A stretch of DNA of 64,000 nt from JAITWN01 sp964437335. GTDB lineage: Bacteria; Pseudomonadota; Gammaproteobacteria; SZUA-140. The notes beneath the pieces are model-generated. The model saw nothing but the letters and a program-made list of their open reading frames with translations. It had not been told where the DNA came from and made no database searches. This document shows, piece by piece, positions 33,952 through 43,425 of the stretch (position 1 is its first letter; each line of letters starts with the position of its first letter). Location: the NCBI GenBank assembly GCA_964437335.1, contig CAYTGL010000009.1, positions 1 to 64,000 of the forward strand. Reading direction: 5' to 3'. Both the position numbers and the translations under genes were made by a program.

Positions 33952-35400
33952 ATGGCTGATGCGGGTCGAAAACTCGAACATCTGATCGACCGGGAGTACA
34001 AGGCCGGTTTCGTCACCGATGTGGAGCAGGACAGCCTGCCACCCGGTCTCAGCGAGGACATTATTCGCCAGATCTCGGCCTTGAAGGGCGAGCCCGAATT
34101 CATGCTGGAGTGGCGGCTCGTCGCCTACCGGCACTGGCTGACGATGACTGAGCCGAAATGGGCGCATGTCCATTACCCGCCGGTCGACTTCCAGGCGCTC
34201 AGTTACTTTTCGAAGCCGAAGAGCGACAAAGACCGGCCGCAGAGCCTCGACGAGGTCGATCCGAAGCTGCTCGAGACCTACGCGAAACTCGGGATCCCAC
34301 TGCATGAGCAGGCAATGCTCGCCGGGGTTGCCGTCGATGCGGTATTCGACAGCGTGTCGATTGCGACGACCTACAAGGACAAGCTTGGCGAACTCGGCAT
34401 CATCTTTTGCTCGTTCTCCGAGGCGGTGCACAAACATCCGGAACTGATCAGGAAATATCTTGGCACGGTGGTGCCGCATACCGACAACTTCTACGCCAGC
34501 CTGAATTCGGCGGTGTTCAGCGACGGTTCATTCGTCTACATCCCGCCCGGCGTGCGTTGCCCGATGGAACTGTCGACCTATTTCCGCATCAATGCCGCGA
34601 ATACCGGGCAGTTCGAACGCACGCTGATCATCGCCGACGAGGGCGCCTATGTCAGCTATCTCGAAGGATGCACTGCGCCAATGCGTGACGAAAATCAGTT
34701 GCATGCGGCGGTGGTCGAACTGATCGCGCACGACAACGCGCGCATCAAGTATTCGACGGTACAGAACTGGTATCCCGGCGATGAGGAAGGCAGGGGCGGC
34801 ATCTACAACTTCGTCACCAAGCGCGGTGCATGCCGCGGCGTCAACTCGAAGATCTCCTGGACCCAGGTCGAGACCGGTTCGGCCATTACCTGGAAGTATC
34901 CCAGCGTGATCCTCGAGGGCGACAACTCGGTTGGCGAGTTCTATTCGGTTGCACTGACCAACAACTATCAGCAGGCCGACACCGGTACCAAGATGATCCA
35001 TATCGGCAAGAACACGCGCAGCACGATCATCTCCAAGGGCATCTCGGCCGGTCATGGCCAGAACGCTTACCGCGGCCTGGTCAAGATACTCGGCAGCGCC
35101 GAGGGCGCACGCAATTACAGCCAGTGCGATTCGCTCCTGTTCGGCAATCGCAGCGGCGCACATACCTTTCCATATATCGAGGTCAAGAATCCCTCGGCCA
35201 ATGTCGAGCATGAGGCGACCACGTCGAAGATCAGCGAAGACCAGTTGTTCTACTGCATGCAGCGCGGGCTGTCGCAGGAAGACGCGATTTCGATGATCGT
35301 CAACGGCTTCTGCAAGGAAGTCTTCAAGGAATTGCCGATGGAGTTCGCCGTCGAGGCGCAGAAGCTGCTCGGCATCAGTCTGGAAGGAGCGGTAGGATGA
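33952..35400 (+). CDS. sufB: Fe-S cluster assembly scaffold protein SufB
   Basis: A 482-residue protein. The ATG at 33952 is preceded by AAGG; a GTG at 33940 is an alternative. The beta-helix core (YIPPGVRCPMELSTYFRINA, FYSVALTNNYQQADTGTKMI) and the C-terminal GLSQEDAISMIVNGFCKEV match SufB. Together with SufC and SufD it forms the scaffold on which clusters are built from sulfur supplied by SufS. First gene of the operon; its stop overlaps the sufC start (ATGA). No transcription regulator gene precedes it. Confidence 0.96.
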   Translation: MADAGRKLEHLIDREYKAGFVTDVEQDSLPPGLSEDIIRQISALKGEPEFMLEWRLVAYRHWLTMTEPKWAHVHYPPVDFQALSYFSKPKSDKDRPQSLDEVDPKLLETYAKLGIPLHEQAMLAGVAVDAVFDSVSIATTYKDKLGELGIIFCSFSEAVHKHPELIRKYLGTVVPHTDNFYASLNSAVFSDGSFVYIPPGVRCPMELSTYFRINAANTGQFERTLIIADEGAYVSYLEGCTAPMRDENQLHAAVVELIAHDNARIKYSTVQNWYPGDEEGRGGIYNFVTKRGACRGVNSKISWTQVETGSAITWKYPSVILEGDNSVGEFYSVALTNNYQQADTGTKMIHIGKNTRSTIISKGISAGHGQNAYRGLVKILGSAEGARNYSQCDSLLFGNRSGAHTFPYIEVKNPSANVEHEATTSKISEDQLFYCMQRGLSQEDAISMIVNGFCKEVFKELPMEFAVEAQKLLGISLEGAVG

Positions 35401-36227
35401 ACAAGAAGGCAGCATCCGCCAACATCAGGGAGAGCCTGCTCAGGATCAGGAATTTGGTTGTCGATATCGACGGCTCAAGGATTCTGAACGGCATCAATCT
35501 CGATGTGCCCTGCGGCGAAGTGCATATCATCATGGGGCCGAACGGCTCGGGTAAGAGCACGCTTGCCCAGGTGATGGCGGGACGCGGGGGCTATAACATC
35601 TCGGCCGATGAGTTTACCTTCGCCGGTCATGACCTGCTCGAGATGAAGCCTGAGGAACGCGCGCGCGAGGGCATGTTCCTCGCCTTCCAGTATCCGGTCG
35701 AGATTCCAGGCGTTAGCACGGTCAATCTGCTCAAAGAGTCGCTGAACGCGATCCGCCGGCATCGCGGCGAGTCCGATCTCGATGCGATGGAGTTCCTGAC
35801 CATGGTCAAGGAGAAAATCAAGCTCGTCGATATGAAAGAGGAGTTCCTGTACCGCTCGGTTAACGAGGCGTTTTCCGGTGGCGAGAAGAAGCGCAGCGAG
35901 ATCCTGCAGATGGCGGTGCTCGAGCCGCGCCTCGCGATCCTCGATGAGACCGACTCCGGGCTCGATGTCGACGCGATGAAATTGCTCGCGAATGGAATCA
36001 ACCGCCTGGTCGGTCCCGAACGCTCGATTGTGATCATCACCCATTACCAGCGCCTGCTCGAATACATCAAGCCGGATCGTGTGCATGTGCTTTCCGGCGG
36101 CGTCATTGTCAAGTCCGGTGGGCAGGAACTTTCGCTCGAGATCGAGCGCAAGGGCTTCTCCGGCTATGTGCGCGAGGCGGGTAAAGGCAAGACTACCACC
36201 ACCGGCTTGGCCGCCGGCTCCGCCTGA
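35397..36227 (+). CDS. sufC: Fe-S assembly ATPase SufC
   Basis: A 276-residue ABC-type ATPase of the SufBCD complex. Walker A is GPNGSGKST, the signature is FSGGEKKRSEI and Walker B is LAILDETDSGLDVDAM. The extended C-terminus (GKGKTTTTGLAAG) is longer than in E. coli SufC (248). It starts inside the sufB stop codon; the next gene, sufD, begins 13 bp after its stop. ATP-driven SufC motion remodels SufB-SufD during cluster formation. Confidence 0.96.
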   Translation: MNKKAASANIRESLLRIRNLVVDIDGSRILNGINLDVPCGEVHIIMGPNGSGKSTLAQVMAGRGGYNISADEFTFAGHDLLEMKPEERAREGMFLAFQYPVEIPGVSTVNLLKESLNAIRRHRGESDLDAMEFLTMVKEKIKLVDMKEEFLYRSVNEAFSGGEKKRSEILQMAVLEPRLAILDETDSGLDVDAMKLLANGINRLVGPERSIVIITHYQRLLEYIKPDRVHVLSGGVIVKSGGQELSLEIERKGFSGYVREAGKGKTTTTGLAAGSA

Positions 36228-36240
36228 GCGGGGAAGTCGC

Positions 36241-37548
36241 GTGTCCGGGAATATCAATCAGTCCGTAACTGAATATCGCAAGCTGCAGCACAGCCTGCCG
36301 GGCCATGAGTTGCCATGGCTGGCCAGCTTGCGCGATGCAGCGGTGCAGCGCTTTTCCGAACAGGGTTATCCGACACCGCGCGACGAGGCATGGAAGTACA
36401 CCAATGTTGCGCCAGTCGTCAATAAGGGATTCACCCCGCTGTCCATGCCCGGCGATGCCGCGGCTCTCGATCTCTCGCCGTGGTGCTTACCTGATTCCGA
36501 TGCGATACGACTGGTCTTTGTCGATGGCCATCATGTCTCGACGCTGTCCACCGCCGCGGACCTGCCCAAAGGAGTGGTCGTCGCGAGCCTCAAGGAGCGC
36601 CTGCGCCAGGCGCCGGAGGAGATCGAGGCGTGGATCGCTACGCATGCGCAGGCTGACCCCCGGGGATTTTCCGATCTGAATACCGCGTTCATGAGCGACG
36701 GCGCAATCATTCGGATACCGGCCGGCGTCACGGTCGACCGGCCGATCCACCTGCTCTATATTGCGCGCGAATCAGCCCGACCCTGCGCCGCATTCCTGCG
36801 CAATCTCGTGATCGTTGCAGAGGGTGGCACCGCGACCATTGTGCAGCATCATGTCAGCGTCGACAGCGCGCAATCGCTGGTCAACAGCCTGACACAATGC
36901 GTGCTCGAGGATGACGCATCACTCGGGCATTACAAGCTCAATGAACAGGGCGACGGCATCTACCATTTCACCGCTGTGCATCTGCGCCAGGGCAGGGACA
37001 GCCACTATCTATCGCACAATCTCCACATAGGGGCACGGCTGGCTCGCAGCGAACTGCATGTCGAACTGGCGGGCGAGGGCTGCGAGTGCACACTGAACGG
37101 TTTCTATCTGGGCCGCAACCGGCAGCACATCGACAACTATACGCGGATCGAACACCAGGTACCCCGCTGCAGCAGCCGGCAGCTGTACAAGGGCGTGCTC
37201 GACGGCAGATCGCGCGGCATTTTCAACGGGCATGTCATCGTTCGTCAGGACGCTCAGCACACTGACGCAGAGCAGATGAACCGGAATCTATTGCTGTCCG
37301 AACATGCCGAGGCCGATACCCGCCCGCAACTCGAGATCTATGCCGACGATGTCAAATGCAGCCACGGGGCAACCGTCGGACAACTCGACCAGGACGCGTT
37401 GTTCTACCTGAGGGCGCGCGGCATTGACAATGCGCTGGCGCGCAGGATGCTGATCAGCGCATTTTCATCCGAAATCGCCGAGCGCCTGACGCTGGAGCCG
37501 GTTCGCCGGAGATTCGAGCAGTTGGTTGCAGCGCAGCTGGCGCCTTGA
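36241..37548 (+). CDS. sufD: Fe-S cluster assembly protein SufD
   Basis: A 435-residue SufB paralogue. The GTG at 36241 (SGNINQSVTEYRKLQHSLPG) is chosen because all upstream frame lies inside sufC and is Arg/Pro-rich. Family features are GYPTPRDEAWKYTNVAPV near the start, the beta-helix (LNGFYLGRNRQHIDNYTRIE) and SRGIFNGHVIVRQDAQHTDA, where a conserved His contributes to assembly at the SufB-SufD interface. The C-terminus DALFYLRARGIDNALARRML matches SufB/SufD ends. sufS starts 11 bp downstream. Confidence 0.95.
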   Translation: MSGNINQSVTEYRKLQHSLPGHELPWLASLRDAAVQRFSEQGYPTPRDEAWKYTNVAPVVNKGFTPLSMPGDAAALDLSPWCLPDSDAIRLVFVDGHHVSTLSTAADLPKGVVVASLKERLRQAPEEIEAWIATHAQADPRGFSDLNTAFMSDGAIIRIPAGVTVDRPIHLLYIARESARPCAAFLRNLVIVAEGGTATIVQHHVSVDSAQSLVNSLTQCVLEDDASLGHYKLNEQGDGIYHFTAVHLRQGRDSHYLSHNLHIGARLARSELHVELAGEGCECTLNGFYLGRNRQHIDNYTRIEHQVPRCSSRQLYKGVLDGRSRGIFNGHVIVRQDAQHTDAEQMNRNLLLSEHAEADTRPQLEIYADDVKCSHGATVGQLDQDALFYLRARGIDNALARRMLISAFSSEIAERLTLEPVRRRFEQLVAAQLAP

Positions 37549-37558
37549 GGTTGCGGAC

Positions 37559-38821
37559 ATGAATATCAGCCCTCGCGAAGCCGGCATCATTGAGCCTCTC
37601 CCGCTCGATGTCGATGCCATCAGGCGGGATTTTCCGGCGCTGCACCAGCAGGTCCACGGCCACCCGCTGGTCTATCTCGACAACGCCGCATCTGCACACA
37701 AGCCGGGTCCGGTCCTGGAGGCGATCCAGCACTACTATGCTGTCGATTATTCGAACGTGCATCGCGGCCTGCACTATTTGAGCGAACGTGCCAGCCAGGC
37801 CTTCGAGGATGCGCGCGGCAAGGTCGCGCGTTTCATCAATGCCCGCAACGAGCGCGAGATCGTGTTCGTGCGCGGCACGACCGAGGCGATCAATCTTGTC
37901 GCCCAGACCTATGGCCGAACCCAGATCGGCAGCGGCGACGAGATCCTGATCACGGCGCTGGAGCATCATTCAAACATCGTTCCGTGGCAGCTGCTGTGCG
38001 CGCAGACAGGCGCTGTGCTCCGGGTCGCCCCGGTCAACGAGGCCGGCGAACTGGACCTCGACGTCTACGAGCGGCTGCTGACCGCGCGCACCCGGCTCGT
38101 CGCGATGACCCATACCTCGAATGCGCTCGGCACGATCAATCCGGTGCGCAGGATGATCGAACTCGCTCATGCCCACGGCGCCCGCGTGCTGGTCGATGGT
38201 GCGCAGGCGGTGCCGCATGCCGCGATCGACGTGCAGGCGCTCGACTGTGACTTCTTTGCGTTCTCGAGTCACAAACTGTACGGCCCGACCGGGATCGGCG
38301 TGCTCTACGGCAAGCAGGAATTACTCGAGGCGATGCCTCCATGGCAGGGCGGCGGCGATATGATTGAGGAAGTGACCTTCGAGCGCTCGACCTGGGCCGA
38401 AATACCGCATAAATTCGAGGCCGGGACGCCGCATATCGTCGGCGCGATCGGTCTCGGGGCGGCGATAGACTATGTCGAATCCATCGGGCACGACGCAATC
38501 GCGCGTCATGAGCACGCCCTGCTGGAGCGTGCGACCGGGCTGCTTGGAGAGCTTCCCGGGCTGCGCATCATCGGCACCGCGGCGCACAAGTGCGCAATAG
38601 TCTCGTTCGTCATCGACGATGTGCATGCCCATGACATCGGCACGATACTCGACCGCCAGGGCATCGCCGTGCGCGCCGGCCATCACTGCGCGATGCCGCT
38701 GATGACGCGTTATGGCCTGAGTGGCACCGCTCGCGCCTCTTTCGCGATGTATAATACCCTCGACGACGTCGAGCGGCTCGCTTCCGGCGTGCGCAAGGTT
38801 ATGGAGATGTTCAGGCAATGA
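37559..38821 (+). CDS. sufS: Cysteine desulfurase SufS
   Basis: A 420-residue PLP enzyme that removes sulfur from cysteine as a persulfide. The start at 37559 gives MNISPREAGIIEPLPLDVDA. The PLP lysine is in FFAFSSHKLYGPTGIGVLYG and the catalytic Cys is in AVRAGHHCAMPLMTRYGL. The HTSNALGTINPVR segment is typical of group II desulfurases. Its stop overlaps the sufU start (ATGA), matching the SufS-SufU pairing in which SufU accepts the sulfur. Confidence 0.96.
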   Translation: MNISPREAGIIEPLPLDVDAIRRDFPALHQQVHGHPLVYLDNAASAHKPGPVLEAIQHYYAVDYSNVHRGLHYLSERASQAFEDARGKVARFINARNEREIVFVRGTTEAINLVAQTYGRTQIGSGDEILITALEHHSNIVPWQLLCAQTGAVLRVAPVNEAGELDLDVYERLLTARTRLVAMTHTSNALGTINPVRRMIELAHAHGARVLVDGAQAVPHAAIDVQALDCDFFAFSSHKLYGPTGIGVLYGKQELLEAMPPWQGGGDMIEEVTFERSTWAEIPHKFEAGTPHIVGAIGLGAAIDYVESIGHDAIARHEHALLERATGLLGELPGLRIIGTAAHKCAIVSFVIDDVHAHDIGTILDRQGIAVRAGHHCAMPLMTRYGLSGTARASFAMYNTLDDVERLASGVRKVMEMFRQ

Positions 38822-39264
38822 GCGATTTGAAAGACCTTTATCAGGAGGTCATCTTCGACCACAATCGCAATCCCCGCCACTTCGGCAAGGTGGAGGACGC
38901 CAATCGCTGCGCGAAGGGGTTCAATCCGCTGTGCGGCGACAAAATGACCCTTTATCTGAAGATTGATGATGCGGGCCGCATTGCAGATGTCAGCTTCGAG
39001 GGATCCGGCTGCGCGATATCGGTCGCTTCCGCGTCATTGATGACTGATGTTCTGGTCGGCAAGTCGATCGAAGAGGCCGAGGCGCTGTTCGAGAAATTCC
39101 ACGGCATGATGATGAGCGACGTGGACAGCGGAGAACAACTGGGGAAGTTGCAGGCATTGTCCGGAGTCAAGGGCTTCCCGTCGCGGATCAAGTGCGCGAC
39201 GCTTGCCTGGCACGCCCTGCATGCGGCGCTGAAGGACCAGGGCAAGATCGTTTCGACGGAGTAG
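38818..39264 (+). CDS. sufU: SufU-type sulfur-transfer protein
   Basis: A 148-residue IscU-like protein. The three conserved cysteines are Cys39 (NPLCGDKM), Cys65 (GSGCAISV) and Cys126 (RIKCATLAW), with Asp41. Lys125 precedes the last Cys instead of the His of IscU, and an insertion of about 19 residues (SGEQLGKLQALSGVKGFPS) before it marks the SufU class. SufU is a zinc protein that takes persulfide from SufS. It takes the place of SufE, which is absent here. Confidence 0.93.
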   Translation: MSDLKDLYQEVIFDHNRNPRHFGKVEDANRCAKGFNPLCGDKMTLYLKIDDAGRIADVSFEGSGCAISVASASLMTDVLVGKSIEEAEALFEKFHGMMMSDVDSGEQLGKLQALSGVKGFPSRIKCATLAWHALHAALKDQGKIVSTE

Positions 39265-39267
39265 CTT

Positions 39268-39708
39268 ATGGACGATGGGCTGAAAGGTATCAAGGTCAAG
39301 GCGGGCGCGCTGTTCAAATCCCGCGACAAGGCCGAGGCTCATGTCAGCCGAAGCCTGGTGCCCGAAGCGCGCTACGATGACGCCGATGGATCTGCCGCCG
39401 GAGGCAGTCTGAGGGAGCGCGCGATCGCAGCGCTAAGGTCGGTCTACGATCCGGAAATCCCGGTCAATATCTACGATCTGGGCCTGATCTACCATATCGA
39501 TGTCGACGAGGGCGAAGGCGTCGTATATGTCGAGATGACGCTGACCGCGCCCGGCTGCCCGGTTGCACAGACCTTTCCCGGTACTGTGGAAGCGCGCCTG
39601 CGCGAAGTCGAAGGCGTCGAGGACGCGACGGTGAAGCTGGTCTGGGATCCGCCCTGGACCAGGGACCGCATGTCGGACGCTGTGCTGCTGCAACTGGGCA
39701 TGCTGTGA
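39268..39708 (+). CDS. sufT: SufT / DUF59 Fe-S maturation protein
   Basis: A 146-residue protein. After a variable N-terminal 45 residues the MIP18/DUF59 domain begins (AALRSVYDPEIPVNIYDLGL) and contains the conserved cysteine in LTAPGCPVAQTFPGTVE, ending KLVWDPPWTRDRMSD. Members of this family help deliver Fe-S clusters to apo-enzymes. Standard partner in suf operons. Its stop overlaps the GTG start of the Rieske protein. Confidence 0.9.
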   Translation: MDDGLKGIKVKAGALFKSRDKAEAHVSRSLVPEARYDDADGSAAGGSLRERAIAALRSVYDPEIPVNIYDLGLIYHIDVDEGEGVVYVEMTLTAPGCPVAQTFPGTVEARLREVEGVEDATVKLVWDPPWTRDRMSDAVLLQLGML

Positions 39709-40016
39709 GCGAGTGGTTTGCGGTTGCGCGGGCAGAAGACATCCCGCCAGGGCAATGTCGCGCCTTCGACGTCGATGGCCGGATGATCGCCCTGGTGAAT
39801 CTCGACGGCGACTATCACGCCATCGATAACATCTGCACCCACGCTTACGCGGAACTCTGCAATGGCATGATCATCGGCGATCAGATCCAGTGTCCGCTGC
39901 ACGGCGCCCGCTTCAGCATACTGACCGGCGCCGTTACCGCCCCCCCGGCCTATGAGCCTTTGAATACCTATCCGGTGCGTGTCAGCGGGGACGCCATCGA
40001 GGTGCAGATCGACTGA
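39705..40016 (+). CDS. Rieske-type [2Fe-2S] ferredoxin
   Basis: A 103-residue soluble Rieske protein starting at GTG 39705, overlapping the sufT stop. Cluster ligands are CTHAYAEL (CxH) and CPLHGARF (CxxH). It resembles the small ferredoxins of aromatic dioxygenase systems and NirD-like proteins, but no oxygenase is nearby. A Rieske protein at the end of suf operons is a recurring arrangement; it may be an electron carrier for cluster assembly or a client. Last gene of the operon. Confidence 0.9.
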   Translation: MSEWFAVARAEDIPPGQCRAFDVDGRMIALVNLDGDYHAIDNICTHAYAELCNGMIIGDQIQCPLHGARFSILTGAVTAPPAYEPLNTYPVRVSGDAIEVQID

Positions 40017-40027
40017 TCGCGGGACCG

Positions 40028-41431
40028 TCAGAGAGCGATGGTCTGTCGTGGCTCGGGGATCTCTGTCTTCCACCCGAGCGTGGCCTCGAGGTGTTGCTGC
40101 AGGGCCAGCGATTTTTCCTCCTCACCATGCACCAGGTATACCCGCGGCCGGTTCTTGTCGAAGCCGCGCAGCCATGATGTCAACTGGCTCTGACCCGCGT
40201 GCGCGGAGAAACCGCCAAGTGTGTGGACCTTCGCCTTGACCGCGATCTCGTTTCCGAACAGCCGGAGCGTCTCCGCCCCGTCGACGAGCGCCCGTCCCGG
40301 TGTCCCCCGGGCCTGGTAGCCGACGATCACGACATGCGCTTCCGACCGCCACAGGTTGTGCTTCAGGTGATGGGTGATGCGTCCTCCGGTGCACATGCCG
40401 CTGCCGGCGATGATTACCGCGCCGCCGGTGATCTGGTTGATCGCCATCGACTCTTCGGGCGTGCGTGATACGCGCAATACCGGTAGCCATTCATGGAGGT
40501 TGCGGGCATCCGCTTTGCGCATCTCGGCCTTTTCCGCTTTACTGATCAGGTCCATGTGGCGATGGTGTATCTCGGTCGCGGAGATCGCCATCGGGCTGTC
40601 AAGGAATACCGCGCGCTGCGGCAGCCTGCCTTCCTGGTGGAAGCGGCCGAGCAGATATAGCAATTCCTGGGTCCGCCCGACCGCGAATGACGGGATCAGG
40701 ACGTTGCCGCGGCTCTGCTGCGCGCTGGCGAGCACCCGGGCGAATTCCTCGACAGACTCCTTGAGCGGGCGATGATCGCGGTCGCCGTAGGTCGATTCCA
40801 TCAGCAGCACGTCCGCATATTCGATCGGCGCAGGCGCATTCATCAGATAGGAATTTTTATTGCCGAGATCCCCGGAAAACACCAGCCTGACGGTCCGGTT
40901 GCGCTCGGAGATCTTCAGTTCGACGATTGCGGCACCGAGGATATGCCCGGCGTCGAGATATCTTAATTCCGCATCGCGGGAAATTTTCTGCGTCCGGCCG
41001 TATTCGACCGCCTCGCACAGTGACAGCAAGGTATCGACGTCATCGATCGTGTACAGCGGTTCTGTCAGCACCTTGCCCGCGCGCCTGCGCTGCTTGTTTT
41101 CCCAGTCGACGTCCCGCTGCGCCAGATAGGCCGCGTCCTTCAGCATCAGGTCGAGGAGGTCACGGGTCGCCGGTGTCGTGAACACCGCGCCCCTGAATCC
41201 TTCCCTCACGAGCTTCGGCAGCAAACCGGAGTGGTCGAGATGCGCATGCGACAGGATGACCGCGTCGATCGAGTCGGGCTTGAAGGGAAAGGGATTCCTG
41301 TTGAGTGCTTCGGTTCTGTCGTCGCCCTGGAACATGCCGCAATCGAGCAGGATCGTGCTGTTCGTGGTCCTCAGCAGGTAGCACGAACCGGTGACCTGCC
41401 GTGTTGCGCCCAGGAATTGCAGGCTCGCCAT
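40028..41431 (-). CDS. Beta-CASP metallo-beta-lactamase RNase-like protein
   Basis: A 467-residue protein. The ATG at 41431 gives MASLQFLGATRQVTGSCYLL. The zinc motif is ILSHAHLDHSGLLPKLV, further ligands are in LDAGHILGAAIVEL and HTLGGFSAHAGQSQL, and the beta-CASP part includes VIIAGSGMCTGGRITHHLKH. This family includes RNA-processing exo/endonucleases of the CPSF73/YsgA-like type. It is convergent with the suf operon (stops 12 bp apart) and divergent from the DUF481 gene. Substrate unknown. Confidence 0.9.
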   Translation of the reverse strand: MASLQFLGATRQVTGSCYLLRTTNSTILLDCGMFQGDDRTEALNRNPFPFKPDSIDAVILSHAHLDHSGLLPKLVREGFRGAVFTTPATRDLLDLMLKDAAYLAQRDVDWENKQRRRAGKVLTEPLYTIDDVDTLLSLCEAVEYGRTQKISRDAELRYLDAGHILGAAIVELKISERNRTVRLVFSGDLGNKNSYLMNAPAPIEYADVLLMESTYGDRDHRPLKESVEEFARVLASAQQSRGNVLIPSFAVGRTQELLYLLGRFHQEGRLPQRAVFLDSPMAISATEIHHRHMDLISKAEKAEMRKADARNLHEWLPVLRVSRTPEESMAINQITGGAVIIAGSGMCTGGRITHHLKHNLWRSEAHVVIVGYQARGTPGRALVDGAETLRLFGNEIAVKAKVHTLGGFSAHAGQSQLTSWLRGFDKNRPRVYLVHGEEEKSLALQQHLEATLGWKTEIPEPRQTIAL

Positions 41432-41547
41432 TATCAAAGAATCTCCGCGGTTTTTATCATGATACCCGCATGCACCGGATTGTGCATAATCGGTCCGCAC
41501 TCGTTAAACTACCGGGTCACGGTGATACAACAAACGGGAGGATAACA

Positions 41548-42270
41548 ATGAGTAGGATACGGGCGGGAATTCTGATGACGGCAATTGTATGTACGGCGAC
41601 TGCGCACGCAGAGGATGCGCCGGAGCTCGGCTGGGCTGCAGAAGTTTCGGCCGGACTGATCCTGACCTCGGGCAACACCGACACCGACAGCTTCGCCGGC
41701 AAGGCCGATGTCGTCAACCAGCGCGAATATTGGCGCCATACCGGCAAGGCCGAGATGTATACCAGCAGCACTGAAGGCGAGAAGACAGCTGAGCGCTGGC
41801 TGACCTCGGCCAAGAGCGACTACAAGCTGGGTGGTGGCGAAAACTACGTATTCGCGATACTGCAGTACGAGGAAGATACTTTCAGCGGCTATGATTACCA
41901 GGCCAGCGAGACCGTCGGTTATGGCCGCAATGTCATCCACCGCCCCGATATGAAGCTCGACATGGAAATCGGCGGCGGTGCTCGGCAACGCAAGGAGACT
42001 GTATCGCAGGACAACAGTAACGAGGCGATCGTACGCGGCGCTGCGAATTTCCATTGGCTGATCCGGGAGTCCGTGACTTTTGGCGAGGAACTGACCATCG
42101 AATCCGGCGATGACGCGACGATCACGACATCGTTCACATCGCTGACCAGTCAACTGGTCGGAAATCTCGCAGCAAAGCTGGGATTCCGTATCAAGAACAC
42201 ATCTGATGTGCCACCGGGTGTGGAAAAGACCGATACCGAGACCACGGCGACGCTGGTCTACAAATTCTGA
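41548..42270 (+). CDS. DUF481 (YdiY-like) outer-membrane/periplasmic protein
   Basis: A 240-residue exported protein. The ATG at 41548 follows GGGAGGATAACA and gives a signal peptide (MSRIRAGILMTAIVCTATAH, cleavage after AHA). The mature part has alternating beta-strand pattern (WAAEVSAGLILTSGNTDTDS, VETVGYGRNVIHRPDMKLD-like stretches) and ends in an aromatic residue (TATLVYKF), typical of small outer-membrane barrels. DUF481 proteins such as YdiY are acid-inducible in E. coli; function is not known. Confidence 0.85.
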   Translation: MSRIRAGILMTAIVCTATAHAEDAPELGWAAEVSAGLILTSGNTDTDSFAGKADVVNQREYWRHTGKAEMYTSSTEGEKTAERWLTSAKSDYKLGGGENYVFAILQYEEDTFSGYDYQASETVGYGRNVIHRPDMKLDMEIGGGARQRKETVSQDNSNEAIVRGAANFHWLIRESVTFGEELTIESGDDATITTSFTSLTSQLVGNLAAKLGFRIKNTSDVPPGVEKTDTETTATLVYKF

Positions 42271-42350
42271 GCGCTGGGCTGGAATCCGGGATACTGAGCA
42301 GGACACTGAAGGGTAGCGCTGCGTGAAGGGCATGATTATACCAGAATTCT

Positions 42351-42403
42351 CCTGCATATATAAGCTACTGCGAACGGCGCCATTCAGATATATATGAAGC
42401 AGG
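42351..42403. repeat. Imperfect inverted repeat in the 215-bp gap
   Basis: CCTGCATATATA (42351-42362) can pair with TATATATGAAGCAGG (42389-42403) with a 3-base bulge. It could be an operator or a weak terminator; no T run follows. Nothing else is evident between 42271 and 42485. Confidence 0.3.
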
Positions 42404-42485
42404 CCGTCGGTACTGCTTATTCGGCGCAAGCGGCCGATATAGAGGGTGTGCGGCGGTTTCGTGTCTCGTCTCGAGGAGGTTCCGG

Positions 42486-43127
42486 ATGCGCGGTCAATCG
42501 AACTCTCACCGGGTTATTGCCAGCGCGGATTTGCGCGAGTACTTCCAGCAATCGATAGACGACACGCTCAACAGGCAAGGCGTCGATGCGACAGTTGAAA
42601 CCGTCTATTACATCGTCAATCTGCTGACCGGCTTTCAGCGTTCAGATCGTCTGTTCGACTTCAATGGCGAACATATGGAGATCCGGCCGCTGGCGCTGCT
42701 CTATGCCGACGCGCTCGAGGGCCGCAGCGACGAGGAGATCAACCGCATCATGCAGCGCATGGGCGATGTCGCACTGTTCATCGCCGGCGTGTTCTCCGAG
42801 AGTCTCAACAGGAAGCTGGTCGATGTCGACTATTACATCGCGATGGGCAGCCAGGCCTATGGCTATCTGTCGGGATCGATGCGCGGCACGAGCAGGGGAG
42901 GCGTTTTCTGCGATATCTTCGAAGAACTGTCGATCAAGTTTACCCGCTTCGTCGATGTATTGTCCGACCTCAATGACAATGTCGCGCTGGGCAGTCACGC
43001 CGATATACTGCGCCAGTATGAAATCTGGCTGCGCACCGGCAGCAGGCGCGCGCGAAACCGCTTGCGCAGGCATGGTATCGAGCCGAGTGCCGAGGGTGGA
43101 CCGGCATTGGGCCGCAGCGATCATTAA
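42486..43127 (+). CDS. Conserved-looking hypothetical protein
   Basis: A 213-residue, mostly helical, soluble protein preceded by GAGGAGG ten bases before the ATG. No signal peptide or membrane segment. VDATVETVYYIVNLLTGFQR and ALFIAGVFSESLNRKLVDVD look like packed amphipathic helices; a GSQAYGYLSGSMR segment follows. I do not recognise a named family. It stands alone between the DUF481 gene and the siderophore locus, with no operon partner. Function unknown. Confidence 0.68.
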   Translation: MRGQSNSHRVIASADLREYFQQSIDDTLNRQGVDATVETVYYIVNLLTGFQRSDRLFDFNGEHMEIRPLALLYADALEGRSDEEINRIMQRMGDVALFIAGVFSESLNRKLVDVDYYIAMGSQAYGYLSGSMRGTSRGGVFCDIFEELSIKFTRFVDVLSDLNDNVALGSHADILRQYEIWLRTGSRRARNRLRRHGIEPSAEGGPALGRSDH

Positions 43128-43309
43128 CCGCTTCGAGTTGGAGCTGCAGGCAGAGGTCGACAAGTTCGCTCGCACCGACACAAGCTCCGGTATATCGATG
43201 CTGTCCCCGCGGCACCGGTAGAGGTTCAGACCCGGGTCGCGTAAAAGGGGAGGGAGTAGATACGCCATACAGTACAGTGGACACCCAGGTAGTTGCGCAC
43301 GCGCTATCA

Positions 43310-43338
43310 TTGACAGTTGTATGATTTTATATTAAATT
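43310..43338 (+). promoter_or_regulatory. Sigma-70-like promoter upstream of the 57-residue gene
   Basis: Perfect -35 TTGACA (43310-43315), 17-bp spacer and -10 TAAATT (43333-43338, 4 of 6). The AT-rich stretch 43323-43341 begins GATTTT and ends ATTATC and matches a Fur consensus at only 11 of 19, so iron control is a guess. Nothing else was seen in 43128-43425. Confidence 0.55.
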
Positions 43339-43425
43339 ATCATACCAGTTGGTTCTGCCTCGCCAGCAAACGCAGCAAGGCAATGCGGAATGTCAGGAAG
43401 GCCTTAATTTATCAGGAGATTTATC

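Noticed and set aside
33952..40016. The suf operon as possible foreign DNA
   Set aside because: Base composition and codon use look like the neighbours, gene order is standard for proteobacterial suf operons, and no mobile element flanks it.
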